From Sphingomonas crusticola (GTDB taxonomy: Bacteria; Pseudomonadota; Alphaproteobacteria; Sphingomonadales; Sphingomonadaceae), in the NCBI RefSeq assembly GCF_003391115.1, contig NZ_QTJP01000001.1, positions 2,440,501 through 2,504,500 on the forward strand: a stretch of 64,000 nt of DNA. Reading direction: 5' to 3'. Shown one piece after another: positions 33,282-41,966 of this stretch. The notes beneath the pieces are model-generated. The model saw only the letters and a program-made list of their open reading frames with translations, was not told the DNA's origin and searched no databases. The number at the start of each line of letters is the position of its first letter. The stretch's first letter is position 1. The translations under genes and the position numbers were made by a program.

Positions 33282-34046
33282 TTATCCCCTGATACGGGTG
33301 GATGGATGTCCCGTGGCGACGCCACCGGAAAGCTCGGCAACCTTCGGATAGACCTTCGCTACCTCAGGCGTGTAGCCAAGATTGAAGACGGTTGGGCTCT
33401 TCTTGCGCTCGCTCACTTTGGCATAGCTGGTGCCGAACAGGCGATCCCAAAAGAAATTGGTGATGCCGAAATTGCCGGTCTCGTCGTGGAAATGATGCGC
33501 CATGTGACGCTGCTTCATCTTCACGAGCAAAGGATGTTTCGGCGTGTAAGCTAGATGCTGAATGCAGTGGCAGAATTCATAGAAGGCCGTCGTAAGCAGG
33601 CCTGAGGCAAGGCCCGCCGCCGCTCCGCCGATACCGCCGAACAGGTACCCGATCGGCATGGTCGCAAGCATGATCGGCGGCAGCGTCGTGTGAAGCGCGC
33701 CGAACAGGATTTCGAGCCGGTTGGGATCTTGATGGTGATCGTAGTGGATGCGCTTCCAGGTCGCAGCCAGCATCGGAACCTTGAACATCCAGCGGCTGTG
33801 CAGCACGAAACGATGCAGCGTGTACCAGACGAGCGGGTATAGCAGGACGGCGACCGCGGCCGACGCGACAGTCGCCAGCGCCGACGCGGGATAGGCAAAC
33901 CACACGCCGATCGAGGCCGCTGCCAGCAGCAGATAAGCGATCACCGCCGGATACTGGAAATAGGCGACCACCAATTGCTTCAAGTTCATGCGATCAAGAT
34001 GATGCTCTCGCCGCCAGAAGCTGGGTTTGACCGAAATACTCGTCAC
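33282..34046 (-). CDS. Fatty acid hydroxylase (FA2H/Scs7-like)
   Basis: A 254-aa membrane di-iron enzyme with about four helices and the histidine boxes of the fatty acid hydroxylase superfamily: LHRFVLH, RIHYDHHQDP, CHCIQH and KQRHMAHHFHDE. After the last box the text NFGITNFFWDRLFGTSY matches the end of sphingolipid 2-hydroxylases (H-x2-HHF-x8-FG-x-T-x3-WD-x2-FGT). It should hydroxylate an acyl chain in the membrane; in sphingomonads the N-acyl chain of glycosphingolipids is 2-hydroxylated, so ceramide is a fitting substrate (inference). GTG at 34046 has GAGG upstream; an ATG at 33989 lacks one. It precedes the GNAT gene by 7 bases. Confidence 0.82.
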   Translation of the reverse strand: MTSISVKPSFWRREHHLDRMNLKQLVVAYFQYPAVIAYLLLAAASIGVWFAYPASALATVASAAVAVLLYPLVWYTLHRFVLHSRWMFKVPMLAATWKRIHYDHHQDPNRLEILFGALHTTLPPIMLATMPIGYLFGGIGGAAAGLASGLLTTAFYEFCHCIQHLAYTPKHPLLVKMKQRHMAHHFHDETGNFGITNFFWDRLFGTSYAKVSERKKSPTVFNLGYTPEVAKVYPKVAELSGGVATGHPSTRIRG

Positions 34047-34120
34047 GCTGTTAATCCTCGGAATGATGCACCGATTTAATGGCTCACCTGTGGCCCCGCA
34101 ATGCGGCGCTTTGTGGGCGA

Positions 34121-35677
34121 TTAATGGGCCTGAGATGTATCGACTGCCTTGCGCGGCTTGGGCACGAGCCAGATCAGGGCCGCCGAGAGCAGCAGCAGGG
34201 CGGTCGCAATTTCGAACATATGGTCGAGAGAAATGACCAAGCTTTCCTGTGTAAGCAGATTTTCGACCATCGCCCGCACCTGCGCCGGGCTATAGCCGCT
34301 GCTTTCCAGCTGGGCCACCAACCCGGGGGACGGATTGATCGATCCGACCAGTTCGGCATGGGTCCGGACCGCGCCGTTCGCCCATATGGTGGTCGCCACC
34401 GATGTTCCCACGGCGCCCGACAAAGTTCGCATGAAGCTGGAGAGGCCGGCGGCCGACGCGGTCTCCTTGGGCTGGACCGAGCCGAGCGACAGGATGGTCA
34501 GCGGTACGAAGAAGAAGGGCATACCAAGACCCATGGCGAGATGGGGCAGGGCGAGCGTCCAATAGTCAGTCGACGAGGTCCAGCCGGAGCGGACGAAGAT
34601 GCTGCCGGCCATCCAGCACATGCCGAAGGATACCAGCAGCCGCGGATCGAACTTGCCGCTGAGCTTGCCTACGATCAGCGAGAAAACCACCGCGAGCAGG
34701 CCCTGCCAGGCGGTGACATATCCGGACCATTGGGCTGTATAACCCATTGCTCCCTGCAACCATTGCGGGGTGACCACGACGGCCGAGAAGAATGTGCCAT
34801 AGGTCACCGCGAGAGCGATCACGCTTGCGCTGAACCCGCGATGTCGGAACACGCGTAGATCGACCGCGGGATTGTCCTGCGTCAATTCCCAGATCAGGAA
34901 GGTCACGAAACCCACTGCCGCGATGCACGCGAGCGCAACGATGAAGGTGGAATGAAACCAGTCGCGGTCACGGCCGAGGTCGAGCATGATCTGGAGCGCG
35001 CCGACCCACAGCACAAGCAGGGCCATGCCGCCGGCATCGATGCGGGCGCGGACCTGTGCGGTCTCGCAGCGGCGCACCAGCATATAGCTGCCGACCACGC
35101 AGGTGATCGCGATCGGAATGTTGATGAAGAAGATCCAATGCCACGACCAATTGTCGCTGATCGTGCCGCCGAGCACCGGCCCGGCGATCGGCGCGACGAC
35201 GGTCGTCATCGCCCATAATCCCATAGCCTGGCCGCGTTTCTCGGAAGGGAAGACCCGCAGCAACAACGTCTGCGTCAGCGGCATGATCGGGCCGCCGCAA
35301 ATGCCTTGCCCGATACGGGCGGCAACGAGCGCGCCGAGCGTCGGGGACATGCCGCACAGGATCGAAAACAGGCCGAAGCCGGCCATCGCGGCCAGATAGA
35401 CTTTCACGGTCCCGAAACGCATCGCAAGCCAGCCGGTGAGCGGAACGCAGATCGCCTCCGCGACCGAGTAGGACGTGATCACCCACGTACCCTGATCCGG
35501 CGAGATAGCCAGGCTGCCAGCAATATGCGGTACGGACACGTTGGCGATCGACGTATCGAGCACCACCATGAAATTGCTGAGCGCGAGCACGCCTCCGGCG
35601 AGCCACATCGTCGGGCCGGAAAGTGCGCAGCCGTCCCGGCTCGGGGCGGGGTTCGCCGCCATGGCCCTGCTCGCCAC
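34121..35677 (-). CDS. DHA2-family MFS drug exporter (EmrB-like)
   Basis: A 518-aa inner-membrane proton antiporter with about 14 helices. Motif C-like and A-like segments are present: FMVVLDTSIANVSVPHIAGS, the DHA2 signature near helix 1, then LTGWLAMRFGTVKVY and GQGICGGPIMPLTQTLLLRV. It pairs with the membrane-fusion protein just upstream to drive substrates through the outer-membrane channel. I use the GTG at 35677: GGAGG lies 8 bases before it, across the end of the preceding gene; the in-frame region further upstream (to 35851) is not protein-like. Confidence 0.9.
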   Translation of the reverse strand: MASRAMAANPAPSRDGCALSGPTMWLAGGVLALSNFMVVLDTSIANVSVPHIAGSLAISPDQGTWVITSYSVAEAICVPLTGWLAMRFGTVKVYLAAMAGFGLFSILCGMSPTLGALVAARIGQGICGGPIMPLTQTLLLRVFPSEKRGQAMGLWAMTTVVAPIAGPVLGGTISDNWSWHWIFFINIPIAITCVVGSYMLVRRCETAQVRARIDAGGMALLVLWVGALQIMLDLGRDRDWFHSTFIVALACIAAVGFVTFLIWELTQDNPAVDLRVFRHRGFSASVIALAVTYGTFFSAVVVTPQWLQGAMGYTAQWSGYVTAWQGLLAVVFSLIVGKLSGKFDPRLLVSFGMCWMAGSIFVRSGWTSSTDYWTLALPHLAMGLGMPFFFVPLTILSLGSVQPKETASAAGLSSFMRTLSGAVGTSVATTIWANGAVRTHAELVGSINPSPGLVAQLESSGYSPAQVRAMVENLLTQESLVISLDHMFEIATALLLLSAALIWLVPKPRKAVDTSQAH

Positions 35678-35681
35678 CGCC

Positions 35682-36836
35682 TTAGCCTCCGACGTCGATC
35701 GTCGCGTCCATCGACAGCCCGACGCGCAACGGATGCTGCTGTAGCTCGGCCGGGTCGAGCATGATGCGCACCGGCAAGCGCTGCACCACCTTGATCCAAT
35801 TGCCGGTGGCATTCTGTGCCGGGATGATCGCGAAGGCGGATCCGGTGCCACCGGCGAGGCCGGTTACCGTGCCATGAAAGACGACGCTGCCGCCGTAGAG
35901 ATCCGACGTCAGCCGCGCTTTCTGCCCGACCTTGACCTTCTTGAGCTGGCCTTCCTTGTAATTCGCATCGACGTACATGCGGGTGACCGGCACCACCGTC
36001 ATGATCGGCGTGCCCGCCGCGATCCGCTGTCCGATCTGGACGTTGCGCTGTGCGATTACTCCGTCAAAGGGCGCTTTGATGATTGTGCGCGAGAGGTCGA
36101 GCTTGGCGGCGTCGAGCCGCGAGCGGGCGGCAGCGACGTCCGGATTGCTCGCCATCGAGCCCTGCACCAGCGCCTGATTGGCGTTGTAATTCTCCGAAGC
36201 CGCGACACGGTTGGCCTGTGCCTGGGCAATTCCGGAACGCGCGACGGCGAGTTGCGCCTGGGCGGCGGCAAAGGCGTTGGTTGCGCTAGTCAGCTCATCG
36301 CCGGAGACGGCGCCCGATCTGGCAAGGCTCTGGCGGCGGGCGAGATCCACCCGCGCCTTGTCGTAGGACGCTTGCGCGGCAATCATCTCGGCCCGAGCGC
36401 GGTCGATGTCGCTGCTGCGCGCGCCGATCTGCGCCTGGAGCGCACCGCCCGTAGCGCGGCTCTGAACGAACTCATGTTCGGCTTGCGCCAGATCGGCCGC
36501 TGCCCGCTCAACTGCGATCTTCGCGTCGGCCGGGTCGATCGTCACCAGGATATCGCCCTTGTGCACGATCTGGGTGTTAGCCACCCGAACGCTCTCAACC
36601 GCGCCAGCCACCAATGGAGTTATCTGCGCGGTATCGGCGCCAACATAGGCATTGTCGGTCGAGACGTGCCGCACGCCGATGAGGAAGTGATACAGCGTGA
36701 AGAGAAGTGCGATGCCGACGACCACGGCGGCGAGGATCGTGAGCCACTTCCTGCGGCGCTGGGCGAGCGTGCGCGTCGGCGCTTCGTCGGCGGCCGGGCT
36801 CGAAGCGGCCATTTGCGGATTGGGTTGATCGGCCAT
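35682..36836 (-). CDS. Membrane-fusion protein (EmrA/HlyD-like)
   Basis: A 384-aa periplasmic adaptor. A cytoplasmic N-terminus is followed by one membrane helix (about 31-52, WLTILAAVVVGIALLFTLYHF). The first half-lipoyl domain reads STDNAYVGADTAQITPLVAG, then comes a long alpha-helical hairpin of Ala/Gln/Arg heptads (about 110-220). The second lipoyl half contains TIIKAPFDGVIAQRNVQIGQ and the beta-barrel RMYVDANYKEGQLKKVKVGQ. It links the MFS pump to the OprM-like channel gene upstream. Order channel-adaptor-pump in one operon. Confidence 0.92.
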   Translation of the reverse strand: MADQPNPQMAASSPAADEAPTRTLAQRRRKWLTILAAVVVGIALLFTLYHFLIGVRHVSTDNAYVGADTAQITPLVAGAVESVRVANTQIVHKGDILVTIDPADAKIAVERAAADLAQAEHEFVQSRATGGALQAQIGARSSDIDRARAEMIAAQASYDKARVDLARRQSLARSGAVSGDELTSATNAFAAAQAQLAVARSGIAQAQANRVAASENYNANQALVQGSMASNPDVAAARSRLDAAKLDLSRTIIKAPFDGVIAQRNVQIGQRIAAGTPIMTVVPVTRMYVDANYKEGQLKKVKVGQKARLTSDLYGGSVVFHGTVTGLAGGTGSAFAIIPAQNATGNWIKVVQRLPVRIMLDPAELQQHPLRVGLSMDATIDVGG

Positions 36837-36853
36837 CGGGCTGCTCCTGAGTA

Positions 36854-38266
36854 TCAGACGCCGCTAAAGCCGCCGCCAAGCGCGCGCACGAGTGCGACGT
36901 CCAGCGTGAAAGCTCTTGCGGATAGGTCGGCATCGCGGCGGCGGGCGACAATCAGCGCCTGTTCCGCGGTAAGCACATCGAGGTAGGTCGACAAGCCGGC
37001 GCGGTAACGCAGCCGGGCGATTTCAAAGGCTTTCTGACTGTCGGCAAGCGAGGCGCGGGCATCGCTTGCCTGTTGGCCAAGCGCGCTGCGGCTGGCGACC
37101 GCATCGGCGACATCCTGCAGGGCGTTGATCAACGTGCGGTCATAGTCCGCCACAGCTGCATCATAATCGGCGCGAGCCACGCGGTAATCGCCTGATCGCC
37201 GGCCGCTATCGAAGATCGGCAAGGTGAACGCCGGTCCGAAATTACCGTAGGTGGATCCCGACTTTAGCACGTTACCGAAGCCGAGCGCCTGCAGCCCGAC
37301 CAGCCCGCTCAGGCTGATGTCGGGATAGAAAGCGGCGCGCGCAGCCTTGACGCGCTCCGCCTGGGCCTCCACCCGCGCACGGGCGGCGACGATGTCCGGC
37401 CGACGTCCTACGAGGTCGATGCCGGCCGACGCGGGCAGGGCAAGCGTAGCCAGAGCGGCGGATTTCGGCCGGGTGATGGCCAGGCCCCGATCCGGACCGG
37501 CGCCGGTCAAAGCAGCAAGCTGATTGCGCGTCAGCGCGATCTGCTCGTCGATCGCGCCGAGGTCGGCCCGCGCCGCGGGAACGGCGGCCGCCGCCTGGCG
37601 CAACTGGCCCTGCGTATCGACGCCGTTGCGTACGCGGTCGGCAACCAGGCTGGCAGTATCCTGCTGAATGCGCAGCGCCTCCTCGGCGACGTCGCGTTCC
37701 GCAAATAGACGAGCAAGGTCGGCATAAGATGCCGCAATCGAGGTGGCGATCGTCAACCGCGCCTGGGCGCGCTCGACCCGTGCGGCATCGCGCTCGGCAA
37801 GCGCGGCGCGAAGTTGCGCGCGGTTACGGCCCCAAAGATCGAGATCGAGGCTGAAACGGGTGTCGACATTGCCCGTATCCTTCCAGCCCTTGGGCAGGAA
37901 TTCCCTTGGAAAGCCGTTATTGTAGCTCTGCTTTACCTTACCGGCGCTGCCTTCGGCCCCGATCGTCGGTCCCAAAGGCGCGCGGCTCGTCCGGGCGACA
38001 CCTTCGGCGCGTGCGAGCCGCGCGGCGGCGGCAGCAATGTCGGGAGATCCGGCCACGCCCTCTGCAATCAGCTGGTCGAGCTGTGGATCGCCATAAGCCT
38101 GCCACCAGCCATCGCCTGGCCATTGGCCACCTTGATCCGGGAGGCTGCGCTGTGCCGCAAGACTGGACGCCGCGCGCGGAACGGGCTTGTCGCCCAAGTT
38201 CGGCACACACGCCGCCAGTGGCACGAACGCGCCAAGCATCAGCAGCTTTGCTACCCGAAAAACCAT
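36854..38266 (-). CDS. Outer-membrane efflux channel lipoprotein (NodT/OprM-like)
   Basis: A 470-aa RND/MFS-type outer-membrane factor. The leader MVFRVAKLLMLGAFVPLAAC ends in a lipobox, so it is lipid-anchored. Two repeated halves each carry the long coiled-coil hairpins (LARAEGVARTSRAPLGPTIG; ARVEAQAERVKAARAAFYPD). ISLSGLVGLQALGFGNVL and YRAGLSTYLDVLTAEQALIV are family signatures. I take the ATG at 38266; upstream in-frame codons lack a leader-like sequence. First gene of the three-gene efflux operon, divergent from a TetR regulator. Confidence 0.92.
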   Translation of the reverse strand: MVFRVAKLLMLGAFVPLAACVPNLGDKPVPRAASSLAAQRSLPDQGGQWPGDGWWQAYGDPQLDQLIAEGVAGSPDIAAAAARLARAEGVARTSRAPLGPTIGAEGSAGKVKQSYNNGFPREFLPKGWKDTGNVDTRFSLDLDLWGRNRAQLRAALAERDAARVERAQARLTIATSIAASYADLARLFAERDVAEEALRIQQDTASLVADRVRNGVDTQGQLRQAAAAVPAARADLGAIDEQIALTRNQLAALTGAGPDRGLAITRPKSAALATLALPASAGIDLVGRRPDIVAARARVEAQAERVKAARAAFYPDISLSGLVGLQALGFGNVLKSGSTYGNFGPAFTLPIFDSGRRSGDYRVARADYDAAVADYDRTLINALQDVADAVASRSALGQQASDARASLADSQKAFEIARLRYRAGLSTYLDVLTAEQALIVARRRDADLSARAFTLDVALVRALGGGFSGV

Positions 38267-38279
38267 GAGGTCGTGAATC

Positions 38280-38295
38280 CGTACCGTTGCGTACG
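38280..38295. promoter_or_regulatory. Probable TetR operator
   Basis: CGTAC-N6-GTACG (38280-38295) is a perfect inverted repeat in the 90-base gap between the efflux operon and the divergent tetR gene. It lies 14 bases from the first codon of the efflux channel gene, where a bound repressor would block that transcript. Confidence 0.55.
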
Positions 38296-38356
38296 CGAAG
38301 GAGATGGGACGGCGACGGCGCCTTGTCAACCGCAAAATGTACCCTATAGTATCGTT

Positions 38357-38992
38357 ATGGAATTGAGCACGCCCCCCGGCCGGCGCGAGGTCCGCAAGGC
38401 CGATCGTAGGCGCACCATTCTCGAGGTGGCCGAGCGATCGTTCCTGGAACGCGGTTTCGCCGATACGTCGATGTCCACAATCGCTGCCGAACTGGGTGGT
38501 TCCAAGACTACCTTGTGGAGCTATTTTCCGTCCAAGGATGACCTATTCGCGGCAGTGCTCGATTCGAAGATCGAGAGTTTTCGAACTGCACTCGACGAAG
38601 CGCTCATTCCGACGGGGGGGACGACTGGGGCATTGTCGCGCTTCGGGCATGTTTTCCTTAACAAGATATTGTCACCTTCGTCGATCGCGCTTCACCGCCT
38701 GATCGTCGCAGAGGCCGAACGTTTCCCCGCGATGGGCGAGACCTTCGCCGCGCGCGGTCCGGATCGCGTCCGCTCGCGGCTGTGCCGTTACATGGAAGAG
38801 GAAATGGCAGCGGGGCGCCTGCGCCAAGGAGAGCCGATCACTGCCGCACGGCAGTTCGTCGCCCTGCTGCAGGCCGGCTGCTATCTCGACCGGCTGTGGC
38901 GTCCCGCGCGCGCGCCTAACACCGATATTGACGGCGATGTGGCGTCCGCGATCGAGACCTTCATGCGGGCTTGGGGCCCGACCGCGAAGTGA
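38357..38992 (+). CDS. TetR-family repressor of the efflux operon
   Basis: A 211-aa regulator. The N-terminal three-helix DNA-binding domain reads RRTILEVAERSFLERGFADT, then STIAAELGGSKTTLWSYFPS and KDDLFAAVL (about residues 18-68). The rest is a helical ligand-binding and dimer domain of the AcrR C-terminal type. It is divergent from an EmrAB-TolC type operon, with a 16-bp dyad between them, so it likely represses that operon until an inducing drug binds. Its stop overlaps the next gene as GTGA. Confidence 0.92.
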   Translation: MELSTPPGRREVRKADRRRTILEVAERSFLERGFADTSMSTIAAELGGSKTTLWSYFPSKDDLFAAVLDSKIESFRTALDEALIPTGGTTGALSRFGHVFLNKILSPSSIALHRLIVAEAERFPAMGETFAARGPDRVRSRLCRYMEEEMAAGRLRQGEPITAARQFVALLQAGCYLDRLWRPARAPNTDIDGDVASAIETFMRAWGPTAK

Positions 38993-39774
38993 GCGGAATG
39001 CCGTGGACGGCGTTGTTGCTCGCAGGCCAGCGACCGGGCGTCGATCCGCTGGCAGAGGCGTTCGGTCAGCAATGGAAATCGTTGGTTCCGGTTGCCGGCG
39101 AAGCGATGCTGTCACGCGTGGCAAAGACATTGCTCGCCAGTCCGTCCATCACGCATGTGGTGGTTGTCGCTCAACGACCGGATCACCTGTTCGTCGGCGA
39201 TTGCGCCTGGCTCGCGGACGAGCCGCGTATTTCGTCCGCTGTTTCGGTCAGCGGCATCGCCGTCAGCATTGCAGGCCTTGCCGGCACGAAGGCGGCGAGT
39301 TGGCCCGTGTTGGTGACCACCGCCGATCATCCGTTGCTCACCCCGGCGATGGTCGAAGCGATGATCGCGGGCGTAGGCGATGCTGACGTAGCCGTTGGGG
39401 TTGTCTCCAGCGACGTGCTGCTCACCGCCTATCCGGACAATCGCCGCACCTGGCTGAAGTTCGCGCGAGGGGCCTGGACCGGCGCTAACCTTTTCGCCCT
39501 AGCATCGGAGCGCGCACGACCAGCATTGCTCGCCTGGAGCGAGGTCGAACGCGATCGTAAGAAAGCGCTGAAGCTGATCTGGCATTTCGGCCCATGGTTG
39601 GCCGTGCGTGCGATAACCCGCACCATTACCCTCGCCGGCGCGCTTTCGAAGGCGGGTCGGACGCTGGGCGCGGTGGTCCGGCCAATCGCCTTGCCTTTTG
39701 CGGAGGCCGGCATCGATGTCGACAAGCCGAGCGATCACGCGCTGGCCGAGCAGATATTGGCCGCACGGGCCTAG
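38989..39774 (+). CDS. MobA-like nucleotidyltransferase
   Basis: A protein of about 261 aa with the nucleotidyltransferase start TALLLAGQRPGVDPLAEAFG (signature G-x-R-x-G-x-D, as in MobA/IspD-like folds), then QWKSLVPVAGEAML and the metal-binding VLVTTADHPLLTP (about residue 108). The C-terminal third (about 180-261) contains hydrophobic segments (WHFGPWLAVRAITRTITLAG) not usual for MobA. The product could be an NDP-sugar or a CDP-alcohol; not determinable. The start GTG at 38989 overlaps the tetR stop (GTGA); ATG at 38998 is the alternative. Confidence 0.7.
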   Translation: MSGMPWTALLLAGQRPGVDPLAEAFGQQWKSLVPVAGEAMLSRVAKTLLASPSITHVVVVAQRPDHLFVGDCAWLADEPRISSAVSVSGIAVSIAGLAGTKAASWPVLVTTADHPLLTPAMVEAMIAGVGDADVAVGVVSSDVLLTAYPDNRRTWLKFARGAWTGANLFALASERARPALLAWSEVERDRKKALKLIWHFGPWLAVRAITRTITLAGALSKAGRTLGAVVRPIALPFAEAGIDVDKPSDHALAEQILAARA

Positions 39775-40463
39775 ACGGGCGCCTTCCCGGCTTTTTCGGC
39801 TTTCCCTGCATTCAGGCGGCGCGTGTAATGGTGCCAGGTGAAGATCGCCGCGGCCCCTCTGTGGGGTCGCCATCGATCCGCCAGGCTACGTACCATCTTC
39901 TCCGACGGCCGCTCGGGCAGGCCAAGCAATTGCCCGACCTCTTCTTGAACGGCGAGATCGCCTGCGGGCCACACGTCTCCGCGTGCTTCGGCGAACAGCA
40001 GATAAATCTCCGCCGACCAGCGGCCAATGCCCTTGATCCGCGTGAGTGCTGCGATCGCCTCCTCATCGTCGGCCGGCAAGGCGAGCAGATCGAGTTCACC
40101 GCTGGCGATCAATTGGCCTAAGCTCTTCACGTAGGAGATTTTCTGGCGCGACAGCCCGGCTGCACGCAGCGCCTCTTCAGGCGCCGCCGCAAGCACGGGG
40201 GGGTCGAGATTGGCGCCGACTGTCTGCTCAAGGCGGCTCCAGATCGCGTTCGCCGATGAGACGCTCACCTGTTGGCCGATGATGGTACGCAGCAATGTCA
40301 CATGGCCGCGGTCGCGCAGCCGCGGTTCGGGATAGCCGTAGCGATCAAGCCCCGCAACGAAGGCCGGCTCGATCGCCGCCAGTGCATCCAGGCTGCGTTT
40401 CAGTTGTTCAGCGCTCAAGCCCACCAGCTGCTCCCAATTGCGCTTGGCGCCGGGCCGCGACAT
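39771..40463 (-). CDS. DNA-3-methyladenine glycosylase II (AlkA-type)
   Basis: A 230-aa HhH-GPD base-excision enzyme that removes alkylated purines. The domain begins HVTLLRTIIGQQVSVSSANA. The helix-hairpin-helix is LTRIKGIGRWSAEIYLLFA and the catalytic Asp follows in VWPAGDLAVQE. There is no Fe-S cysteine loop, so it is of AlkA/MAG type rather than Nth/MutY. It converges on the nucleotidyltransferase, sharing a CTAG that holds both stop codons. Confidence 0.88.
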   Translation of the reverse strand: MSRPGAKRNWEQLVGLSAEQLKRSLDALAAIEPAFVAGLDRYGYPEPRLRDRGHVTLLRTIIGQQVSVSSANAIWSRLEQTVGANLDPPVLAAAPEEALRAAGLSRQKISYVKSLGQLIASGELDLLALPADDEEAIAALTRIKGIGRWSAEIYLLFAEARGDVWPAGDLAVQEEVGQLLGLPERPSEKMVRSLADRWRPHRGAAAIFTWHHYTRRLNAGKAEKAGKAPV

Positions 40464-40498
40464 AGGCCCCGTCAGCGTCTCTTTCGAAAGGTTCGATA

Positions 40499-40816
40499 AT
40501 GCCCAAGCTGATCGTCGTCACCCGCGAAGGCGAGGAGCGCGAAATTGAGGGCGATGTCGGCCTGTCGGTGATGGAGGTAATCCGCGATGCCGGGATCGAC
40601 GAGTTGCTCGCCTTATGCGGAGGTTGCTGCTCATGTGCGACCTGCCACGTTCACGTCGATCCGGCTTTTGCCGACCGGCTGCCGGTAATGAGCGACGATG
40701 AGAATGAGCTGCTCGCCATTTCCGATGACCGCGACGAAACATCGCGCCTGTCCTGTCAGATCGACTTTTCGGACGCGCTGGACGGGATGAAGGTCACGAT
40801 CGCCGCGGAAGACTGA
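40499..40816 (+). CDS. [2Fe-2S] ferredoxin, adrenodoxin type
   Basis: A 105-aa electron carrier. The cluster ligands are three cysteines in [17 protein letters not shown] (about residues 39-50) and a fourth in [14 protein letters not shown] (about residue 85). The extra Cys in GGCC is not a usual ligand. Such ferredoxins feed cytochromes P450 or Fe-S assembly; no P450 is nearby. It is divergent from the AlkA gene with a 35-base gap and ends four bases from the convergent GT61 gene. Confidence 0.92.
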   Translation: MPKLIVVTREGEEREIEGDVGLSVMEVIRDAGIDELLALCGGCCSCATCHVHVDPAFADRLPVMSDDENELLAISDDRDETSRLSCQIDFSDALDGMKVTIAAED

Positions 40817-40820
40817 CCCC

Positions 40821-41966
40821 TTAACGCGTCAACATGCTTCGAACTTCTTCCACGGCGGGATCGGTACGCAAGGCCCGTAAGGCGCGGCCCAGCTCGGCAT
40901 CGCTCGCGTCCACGCCGCTGCGGGGGTCGAGCAGGTAACGCAGCAGGTCCCGGCTTACCGCGTCCAAAATCGTGTTTGCATCCGGCTGCGGCAATGCAAT
41001 GCCGCTGAAGGCCGAGAGCATATCCACCAGCTTGCCGATTGGCAGGAACGAGCAGGCGGTGCCGAGCCGCGGCATGTCGTGGAGGGCATCCCAGCCGAGG
41101 GAGGCCGCGCCCCGTGCTCCGCTAAAGATCTCGACGTCGCGAGACAGTGAAGCGAGCAAGGCGCCGAAACGCCGCTTGGTCCCTGGCCGGCGGCCGATGA
41201 CGAGGATCCGCGCCTGGACCGGTCCGCACAATTCCAGATTATGGATCGCGCTGCCTTCCGCGAACACGATCTGCTCCGCCGTCCGCAACAGGCCCGCGAG
41301 CACGCGCAGAGGCATCTCTTCCGGCCGGACGATGGTGAAGCCGGCCTCCGCCAGCAAATGCTCGATCAGGGTCTCGCCGAGATAGGTTCCGCTGCGGATA
41401 TGGTGCGAGCGGGAAATGTAAAGGCGCCGCGCCGGTTCGGGCGGCGGTGCGATGGCAGTCAGCGGAAACAGATCGACGTAGCCCGGCAGCAGCACTGCGC
41501 CCCCGAGGGCACGGCCCTGGGCGGGAATGTAGAGCGTCTGAAAGGCAATGGGCTGTTCAACCAGCAGGACGCGTTCGGGCGCGATACCGCAAAGATCCAG
41601 CACCGCGTCGAACCAGGGCGGGCGCGGCGCCTGTGGGCTTGCCTGGAATGCGATGCGGACATTGGCGAGGTGCGGAAAGGCATGCGCCGCCCACAGCCGG
41701 TGAATGCACTCCGCGATCATGTGCCCGAAATGCGCCAGGTACGGCCCGGCGTAGAGGGTCGGCCCAGTGATCTGAGCCATATCCGCGCTTCTGACGGCTT
41801 CATGGACCTCGAGCCGGTTGACCGGGCCCTCCGGGGTGTCCGCGCGGATGTGGGTCAGCGTGGTGCCGGGTGTGTCCGCGATACAGCCGATGGCCGAGGG
41901 ATGCGTTGCCGGAACAAGCGGCCCGAGCACGGCATCGGAAACCCGGTGCGGCTCAGGCAAAGTCAC
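40821..41966 (-). CDS. Glycosyltransferase family 61 (DUF563) protein
   Basis: A 381-aa protein. The DUF563 core is seen in AGPYLAHFGHMIAECIHRLW, RRLYISRSHHIRSGTYLGE and the nucleotide-sugar part IVFAEGSAIHNLELCGPVQ, typical of GT61 enzymes that add sugars to capsular or cell-surface glycans. The GTG at 41966 overlaps the rlmB stop as GTGA, so I choose it instead of an open frame extending to 42065. Donor and acceptor are unknown, and there is no polysaccharide cluster around it. Confidence 0.8.
   Translation of the reverse strand: MTLPEPHRVSDAVLGPLVPATHPSAIGCIADTPGTTLTHIRADTPEGPVNRLEVHEAVRSADMAQITGPTLYAGPYLAHFGHMIAECIHRLWAAHAFPHLANVRIAFQASPQAPRPPWFDAVLDLCGIAPERVLLVEQPIAFQTLYIPAQGRALGGAVLLPGYVDLFPLTAIAPPPEPARRLYISRSHHIRSGTYLGETLIEHLLAEAGFTIVRPEEMPLRVLAGLLRTAEQIVFAEGSAIHNLELCGPVQARILVIGRRPGTKRRFGALLASLSRDVEIFSGARGAASLGWDALHDMPRLGTACSFLPIGKLVDMLSAFSGIALPQPDANTILDAVSRDLLRYLLDPRSGVDASDAELGRALRALRTDPAVEEVRSMLTR

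Noticed and set aside
35678-35851. Extension of the MFS exporter frame to 35851
   Set aside because: It overlaps the adaptor gene in another frame and has Cys/Ser/Arg text; the GTG at 35677 with GGAGG explains the start.
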